Source: Pantoea sp. IMH
Lineage (GTDB): Bacteria; Pseudomonadota; Gammaproteobacteria; Enterobacterales; Enterobacteriaceae
Length of the DNA: 64,000 nucleotides
Reading direction: 5' to 3'
NCBI RefSeq assembly: GCF_000599885.1
Contig: NZ_JFGT01000002.1
Coordinates: 248,001-312,000 of the forward strand
Shown: positions 47,901-56,900 of the stretch, piece by piece
Layout of the letters: each line of letters starts with the position of its first letter
How positions within the stretch are numbered: the first letter of the stretch is position 1
Program-made: the position numbers and the translations under genes
The notes under the pieces: generated by a model
What the model was told of the DNA's origin: nothing
Database searches by the model: none
The model's input: the letters and a program-made list of their open reading frames with translations, nothing else

Positions 47901-50900
47901 GGCGCTATTAACGGTAAGATCGCGGGTGACGGAGGCAGGATTTCCCGCCACATCGCTGACCGCAATGCCAATCGTGGCGGTGCCGTCAGCCAGTTGTCCC
48001 AGTGCAGCGGCAGGAACGCTAAGGCTCCAGCTGCCGTCGGCCTGAACCTGCGTGGTATAAATCTGGTCGCCCAGCGTGACGGTAACCGTCTGTCCTGGCT
48101 CGACATTGCTGGTGGAGCCGGAAAGAAGTTGAGCGGTTTGCTGTTCAGCGCCGTCAAGGATGTCATTCCCGGCGAACGGATTCACCGTCAGCCCTGGCAG
48201 GCTGGCTGCATCTGCTTTAACCGTGAGCGGCGCATTCACCGTGCTGCTGTTGCCAGCCGCATCGGTCGCCGTGACGTTCAGGGTGTAGCTACCATCGGTC
48301 AGTCCGGCGAGATCCGCCGCTGGAATGTCCAGCGTCCACTCGCCATCAGGCCCCACGGTGGTGGTGTAATCCGCGCCGTTTAGCGTGACGATAAGGGCGG
48401 CGTCTGCTTCTCCTGTACCGTTCAGGGTAAGGTTGTTGCCCTGCTCAACGGCGTTCAGGATACCGTCTCCAGCCAGATCCGCGACGGTCAGCGCTGGCGG
48501 CAGCGTATCCACATTCAGCGTGACATCGCTGGTAACGCTGTTGCCCGCCGCATCGCTGACGGTCACTGACGCCGGGGTTTCGCCCTGCGGCAACGCCTGG
48601 AGAATAGCCGCAGGAACGCTGATGCTCCAGGCGCCGTTGTTATCCACTGTACCTGGCAATGTGGTGCCGTTAATCACCACGCTGACGGTTTGTCCGTCGC
48701 CGGTCAGCCCGGTGCTGCCGGACAGCGTTTGTCCGCTCAACGCTTCACTGGCATTAAGCGTGCCGTCGCCAAACAGCGTATCCGGGGTGATGACCGGCAG
48801 CTCAGTGGCGACATTCAGCGTGGCCTCGCCGCTCACCGGGTTGCCCGCCGCATCGGTGCCGCTGACCGTGACCGCCAGCGGCCCTTCTGCCAGTGCTGCC
48901 AGATCGGCCGCCGTGACAACCAGACTCCATGTGCCGTCTGGGCCTACCAGCGCGGGGTAGTCTGTTTCGTTAAGCGTCACGATCAGCGTGCTGCCTTCCG
49001 CCACGTTTGCCGATGTTCCGCTAATCGTCAAATCGCTGAGCGCCTCTTCGGCATTAAGATAACCATCGCCGCCGATCGGATTGAACGCCAGACCGCTCAG
49101 CAGCGTATTTACCTCGAAGTTACCGGTTGCTGTCGCCGGATTACCGGCGGCATCTTCTACCGAAACGGTATAGCTCTGACTGCCCTCTTCCAGTCCGGTC
49201 AGTGCGGCGGCCGGAAGGGTGACGCTCCATGCGCCGCTGGCCTGCACCACGCCGGTGTAGGTCGCGCCGTTCAGCGTCACGGTAACGGTCTGGCCCGCTT
49301 CAACGTTGGCGACGGTGCCACTTAGTTGCTGATCAACCTGCTGTTCAGCCGCGTCGAGGATAGCGTTACCGGCAAAGTCGTTAAGGGTGAGTACGGGCAG
49401 CACATCTGCGTCGGCGACGACCGTCAGCGGAGTGTCTGCGAGTGTGGTATTGCCTGCCGGATCGGTCGCCACCACGGTCAGCGTATAGTCGCCGTTAGTC
49501 AGCGCCGCCAGCTCGGCCGCCGGGATCGTCAGCGTCCATTGGCCATTCTGGCCCGCCGTTGCGGTATAGTCCTGATTTTCCAGGGTGACAATAATAGTTG
49601 CGCCGCGTTCAGCACTGCCGCTCACCGTCAGCGGCTGTCCCTGCTCGGCGGCATTCAGCACGCCATCGCCGCTTACCGGATTGATGACCAGGAAAGGCGC
49701 GGTCAGATCGACCGTCAGCGGACTGCTTTGCGTGGTGCTGTTTCCTGCCGGATCGGTCGCCGTCACGCTTACCTGATAATCGCCGTCTGTGAGCGTGGCA
49801 AGATCCGTCGCCGGAACAGTGACCGACCAGTTGCCCGCCTCGTCAACCGTTGCGGTATAAGGCACACCGTTCAGCGTCACACGTATGCTGACTCCTGCAT
49901 CACCTGTTCCGCTGAGGGCCAGCGGCTGATCCTGTCCTGCCTGGTTAAGGAAGCCGTCGCCGGAAGGCGTTGCCAGGGTAAATACGGGTGCTGTGGTAGC
50001 AAGGATTACGGAAGAAGGTACCGAAACACTTCCCCCATCGGCAGCGGTCGCCGTGACCAGAACCGGGTAAGCGTTATCGGCAAGCGCACCGAGCGCACCG
50101 GCGGGAATGGTGGCACTCCAGAGCCCGTTTGCCGCCACCGTCGCCGGGTAATCCACCCCATTGATGGTGACCACAACAGTGGTTGTGTTGTCCGGCACGC
50201 TGCCGGTCACATTAAATCCTGCGGCGGCTTCGGCGGCGTTAACCACGCCATCACCCGAAATAGTATTAACAATCAGCGCGATGTCCACACTGCTGTCCAG
50301 CGCGACGATAGTCGTCTGACTCAGGCTGTTACCCGCCGGGGTGGTAGCGGTAACGGTGACGCTGTTGTCCCCTTCACTCAGATTCGCCAGTCCTGCTGGC
50401 GGTATGGTGAGGCTCCAGGTGCCATCGGACCCGACCCTGGCGGGATAGTCCACGCCGCCAAGGGTCACGGTGATGGTGTCCCCTTCGCTGCCCGTCCCGG
50501 TAATGATCAGCGGCTGGTTCTGTTCAGCCCGATCGATGATGTTATCTTCCGCGATGGGATCGAACGTAAACAGTGGTGCCGCCGTATCCACATTCAGCGA
50601 CTCGTTCAGGGTGGTAGCGTTGCCGGCGGCATCGGTGGCGGTCAGGGTCAGGGTATAAAGTCCGTCCGCAAGTTCGGCCAGATCGCCTGGCGGTATGGTC
50701 AGACTCCAGTTGCCGTTTTCCCCGACCGTGGCCGTGTACTCAACGGCGTTCAGCGTCACCGTGATCGTCTCGCCTGGGGTACCGGTCCCTGAGATCGCCA
50801 GCGGATTATCCTGCTCGTCGCCGTTGAGGATGCCATCACCGCCTGCCAGCGGATCCAGCGTAAAGACCGGCAGTGAGGTATCAATCGCGATCGGTACTCC

Positions 50901-53900
50901 GGCGGTAGTAGCCGCATTGCCTGCCACATCAGTGGCGGTCACGGTAATGGTTGTGGCCCCCTGCGGCAGTGCCTGCAGCACCTCCGGGGTGAGCAGCAGC
51001 GTCCAGACTCCGGCGCTGTTAACCGTGGCTGAATAGTCGGTGCCCGCAATGGTGACAGTTACCGTCTGCCCTGCGCCCTGCACGCCGGTTTCGCCGGTCA
51101 GCGTCTGATTGATCGTCGCTTCGGCATTGGTCAGCGTCCCGTCAGTGAACGGCGTTTGCAGCGTTGGCGCTGGCAGGCTGTCCTGGAGAACGTTTAACGT
51201 GCCGCTACCGGTAAAGGTTTCGCCGTTGCTGGCGACAACGCTGACCGTGGCGGTCTGCAACCCATCCTCCAGCGCGGTCAGCGCGGCGGAAGGTACGGTC
51301 AATGACCAGCTGCCATCGGCTTCCACCGTCGTGGTGTACTCCACGCCGCCCAGCGTAAAGGTGACAACGCTTCCTTCTGCCACATTGGTGGTGATGCCGG
51401 TGACGGGCAGTTCGCTTCCCGCTTCCACCGCGTTCAGATAGCCATCGCCGCTCAGCGGACTTATCGCAATGCTGCTGATGGTGTTATCCACGCTGAAGGT
51501 TTTATCTGCGGTGCCGGTGTTGCCTGCGGCATCGGTAACGGTGACGGTCAGCGTTTGTGAACCATTGGCCAGCGCAGTCAGGGCGGCGGCGGGCAGAACA
51601 ACCTGCCAGGCACCTCCCGTCTGCACAGTTGTTGGATAGTCCACGCCGTTGAGGGTAACGGTCAGCGTTTGGCCCGCTTCAACGTTACTCGCGGTGCCGC
51701 TGATAACCTGATCAACCTGCTGCTCGGCGCCATCAAGAATATTGTTGGCCGTCACGTCGGCAACGGAGATGGAGGGTGCGCTCTTGTCCACGTTGAGCAG
51801 CGTCGTGGTCAGGGTGGTATTGCCAGCCCGATCGCTGGCCGTCACGTTCAGCGTGTAGCTGCCATCGGCCAGGCCGTTGACAATATTGGCAGGAATAGTC
51901 AGCGACCAGGCGCCATCCGTACCCGCCAGCGTGGTATAAGTCACGCCGTTCAGTTCTACGGCGATGTTGCTGCCCTCTTCGCCGCTGCCGCTGACCACCA
52001 GCGGCTGGTTGCCCTCTGCGGCATTAAGATAGCCATCGCCGGAAACCGCATCCACCGTCACCAGAGGCGGGGTGATGTCGACGTCTACCGTGCGGATCGC
52101 CGTTGTCTGGTTACCTGACGGATCCGTGGCGACGATCGTAAAGTCCCAGGAACCTTCTGTCAGGCCGCCCAGGGCAGCGGCAGGAATGTCGATGCTCCAG
52201 GCACCGGCGGTATTAACCGTGGCGCTATAATCCTGACCATTTAACGTCAGGATAATCTCATCGCCGTTGGTACCGGTGCCGGTCAGGGTCAGCGTCTCGC
52301 TCAGCTCGGCCAGGCTAAGACGGTTGTCCTGCGAAATGGCGTCAACGGTCAGTACAGGGGCAAGGGTATCAACATTCACGCTGCCGTTCAGTGAAGAGCT
52401 ATTGCCCACCTGATCCGTTACGGTGATATTCAGCGTATTGCTGCCTTCCGGCAATGCCTGAAGAGCCGCGCCCGGCAGGACCACGGCCCAGTTGCCGCCC
52501 GCATCCACCGTTCCGGTATAGGTGACGCCGCCGATGACGAGACTGATGCTCTGGCCTTCACCCGTTGCGCCGGTGGTGCCCGTCAGTGTCTGGTCGGCCA
52601 GCGATTCCGCGCCGTTCAGCGTACCGTCTCCGAACGGCGGATCCAGAGTGATGCCGAAGTCCGGATTCACATCAGAGGTGAGACTGCGGGTCGTGGTGAT
52701 GGTGTTGCCATTCACGTCCGTTGCCGTGGCGGTGACGAGCAGTTCGCCTGGGGTCAGACCGGCCAGCGCGCTGGCGGGAACAGTAATGTTCCAGCTGCCG
52801 TCAGCATTGGCGGTGGTCTCGTAATCCGTATTGTTAAAGCGCATAAAAATACGGGCGCCAAAGGCGACAAAACGGCTGCTGCCGCTGATCACCAGATCGT
52901 TTTGCGCCTCATTGCCATTGAGCTGGTTGTCATCACTGATGATGCCGATCGCAATGGCGCTGAATGTGTTGTCCACGCTGAAGCTGCCGCTGCCGCTGGC
53001 GGGGTTTCCCGCCACATCGCTGACGGCCACGCTGTAAGTTTGCGTACCGTTCTGCAACCCGGTCAGGGCGCTGGCCGGAACCAGCACGCTCCAGCTACCG
53101 CCCTCCTGTACGGTGCCAGAATACTGCTGTCCGTTCAGGGTAAGCGTGACGATCTGGCCCGCCTGCACGTTGAGCGTCGTGCCGGTAATAAACTGTGACA
53201 GTTCCTTTTCCGCGCCGTCAAGGATGCCATCGCTGGTAAAAGTATCCACGCTGATGGCAGGCAGATTAGCGTCAGCGGCAACCACGTTGAGCGGTTGCGT
53301 GGCCCCAGCCACGTTGCCAGCGGCATCTGTCGCCGCCGCGCTGAGGGTATAAGCGCCATCGGCCAGATTATTCACCGCGTCAGCCGGTACGGTAACGCTC
53401 CAGTTCCCCTGGGCATCAGAGGTCGCCGGATAGTCGACGCCATTCAGGGTGACCACCACCGTGGCACCGGTTTCCGCAGTCCCGTTTAACGTCAGCGGCT
53501 GACCGTGCTCAATGGCGTTGAGGTAGCTGTCACCTCCCACTGGCGCGAAGGTAACGGCAGGCGCGAGGGTATCCAGCGTGACCGGGATCTGGACAGGCGT
53601 GGCGTTGCCGCTGCTGTCCGTTGCGGTCACGAGGATATCGTAACGGCCATCTCCCAGCGCCTGCAGCGTTGAAGGCGCAATATCGAGGCTCCAGCTACCG
53701 TCCGGGTTGGTGCCGGTCGCATAGCTGATGCCGTTGAGGACCACGCTGATGGTACTGCCCGCGCCCGCAGTGCCGCTCAGCGTCAGCGGCTGGTTCTGCG
53801 TCTGCGCATTAACGAGGCCATCATTATCCAACGCCGCCACCGTCAGAGTCGGTGCCGAGGTATCGACAGAAACCGGCGCTGAGGCAGAGACTTCGTTCCC

Positions 53901-56900
53901 CAGCGAATCCCTTACCGTAACCACTATATCGGCGCTGCCTTCCGGCAGGGATTTCAGAATTTCCGGCAGAAGCGTAAGCTGCCACTCCCCCGTGGCCGGA
54001 TTGACCGTGGCAGGATACGCCTCGCCATTGATGGTCACTGTCACCGTCTGGTCGGAAAACGCCAGGCCGGTAGATCCCGTCAGCACTTGTGGCGTATCGG
54101 TTTCAGCTGCGTTGAGAATGCCGTCGCCAAACGGCGCGGTAATCTGAATATTGTCAGGGAAATTGGTGCGGACAGTCAGCGCGCTTTCGTTGCTCACCGG
54201 ATCGCCAGCCGTGTCCGCTCCAGTGACGGTAACGGTATAGCTGCCGTTAGGTATCCCCACCAGATCGGCGGCGGGCACCGTGACGCTCCAGCCGCCGTTG
54301 GCGTTCACCAGAGCGGGGTAGGTATTATCGTTAAACGTCACCGTCAGCGCGGTATTTTCCGCCAGGTTACTGCTACTCCCGCTGATAATCAGGTCCGACT
54401 GCGCTTCGGTAGTATTGAGCGCGTTATCACCCGCGATAACGCCAACGGAAAGCGAGGCTGCGGTATCATCTACGGCGACCTCAAAGCTGCCGTTTTGAGT
54501 AACCCTGTTTCCTGCGATATCGCTTACGCTAACGGTATAGTTTTGCGTGCCATTTTCTAATGCCGACAGGACATCTGCAGGCAGCGCGATGCTCCAGCGT
54601 CCACCGGCCAGCACCGTGCCGGTATAGGTGCCGCCTCCCTCAAGCGTCAGCGTTATTTCCCTTCCTGGCTGTACGTTGCTGGCTGTGCCGGTCAGCGCCT
54701 GGTCCAGGGCCACTTCCGAGCCGTTAAGCACATCGTCTGCGGTGAGCGGATTGAGCGTCAGCGTCGGCAGATTCGCGGCGTCGGTGATAAAAGTGACGCT
54801 GGTATAACTTTCGCTCTGGTTACCTGCCGCATCGGTCGCGATTACCGTGACGATGTAGTTACCGTCAGCGAGGCCCGCTTTAATATCCTCGGAGAGCGTC
54901 GCCGTCCACGCGCCGGTCACCGGATCGACCGTTGCGGTGACATCAACGCTGTCAAACCGCACCAGCACCGTTGAGCCTGGTGTGGTTGTACCGGTTATCT
55001 GCAGCGGCAGCGCCATTTCACCCGCGTTAACAAAACCGTCGCCGGAAATGGTATTAACGGTCAGCGCAGGTGGCGTGGTGTCCACCGCCAGGGTTTCGTT
55101 ACGGGTAGCTGTATTGCCGAAGGCATCCGTGGAGGTGACGGCAACGGTGTAATTCTGGTCAGGGAGCTGCTGTAAATCGGAAGCGGGAACGCTGATGCTC
55201 CAGGTACCGTCAGGGTTAACGGTGGTGGTATAGGTAACGTCATTCAGCGTCAGCGTAACGCGTTCACCGCCGTTGCTGACGCCGTTAACAATCAGCGGCG
55301 CATTTACCGCATCCTCATTCAGGGGCCCCTGGGGCAGCGTAACGGAAAGGCCCGGCGGCGCGGTTGCCACATTCACTGGCGTGGTGGTTGTGCTACTGTT
55401 GCCCGCCGGATCGGTCACCACGACGCTGATAGCGTTGCTGCCCTGCGGCAGGTTTTGCAGCGCCGAAGGTGGAAGTGAAACGCTCCAGCTGCCATCGTTG
55501 TTAACGGTGCCGGTATATTGATTGCCGTTCAGCGTAACGGTCACAGTCTGACCCGGACCGATCGCGCCGGTGTTACCGGTCAGCGTTTGCGTGGTGCCCG
55601 CTTCGCCGCCGCTCAGGACGCCATCGCCAAACGGCAGATTGATAGTGGCGTCAGGGGGCAGCGTGTCCACGTTGAGGGAAGCGGCAGAGGTATTGCTGAT
55701 AACGGTGCCATCAGCCAGGGTAACGGTGGCTCTGACAAGATTCGATCCCTGAGGCAGTAACTGTAAGTCTGCTGCCGGTATGGCGACGCTCCAGCTGCCA
55801 TCCGCGCCTGTCGTGGCAGTGTAGGCGCGCCCGCCCAGCGTCACGGTTACCACGGTGCCCGCTGGCACCCCGGAAGTGAAACCTGAAACGTTTAAGGGAG
55901 ACTGCGCCTCGGTCGCGTTCAGATAGCCGTCGCCGCTGAGTTCACCAACTGTGATGCTGCTCTGGCTGACGGGCTGGACGGTAATGGGATGCGCGTCGGA
56001 TGCCGCCACGCCAGCCGCATTGCTGACGCTGGCGGTAATCGTCGTGCTACCTGCAGTTAGCGCCTGCAACGCGGCGGAAGGCACCGACAGGCTCCAGTTT
56101 CCATTTGCACCCACGGTGGTCGTATAGGTGATACCCCCAAGGCTTACCGTGACGGTTTGTCCCTGCTGCACATTTGTGGTGGTGCCGCTGATGGGCTGCG
56201 ATATCTGTTTTTCAGCCCCGTCGAGAATATCGTCCCCCGCAAAGAGATTGATCGATATCGACGGCGCACCCGGCTCGGTGATCCCTCCCTGAACCGTGAT
56301 ATTTTCGCCTGACGAGGCGCTGTTGCCATCGGCATTGGTCACGGTGACGCGGATCGCATTACTGCCCTGCGGCAACAAGGCCAGATCTGCCGCCGGGATA
56401 GTCACGCTCCAGCTTCCGTCCGCGTTTACGCTGGTGGTGTAGGTCTTACCATTAAGGGTCACCGTTAAGGCGCTGCCCGCACTGGCATTGGTGGTCGTTC
56501 CGCTCAGGATCTGACTGCTGCCTTTTTCCGCCTGGGTCAACACGTTATCCCCGGTAAAAGGCGAAAGCGTGACGGTAGGCGTGACGGGCGGAGTAACCGG
56601 TGGTGTGACAGGTGGAGTCACCGGTGGCGTTACGGTGCCGCCGTCTCCATCGCCACCACCACCACCACCTCCTCCTCCCCCTCCGGCAATCGCACCGACG
56701 GCGATACCGGCAAGGCCAAGTGCGCCGATACCCGCAGCAGTTACCACGCCACCCGACGCGCCGGTATCTGCCAGAAGAAGCGGTTCGATAGATCCCAGAG
56801 ATTCATATTCAGGGGTCAGCGCCATCGCCGTTTGTATATCGGCAATGTCGCTGGTGACAGGAAAGAGGGCATGCTCGGGAGGATTAACGCCATCGTCAAA

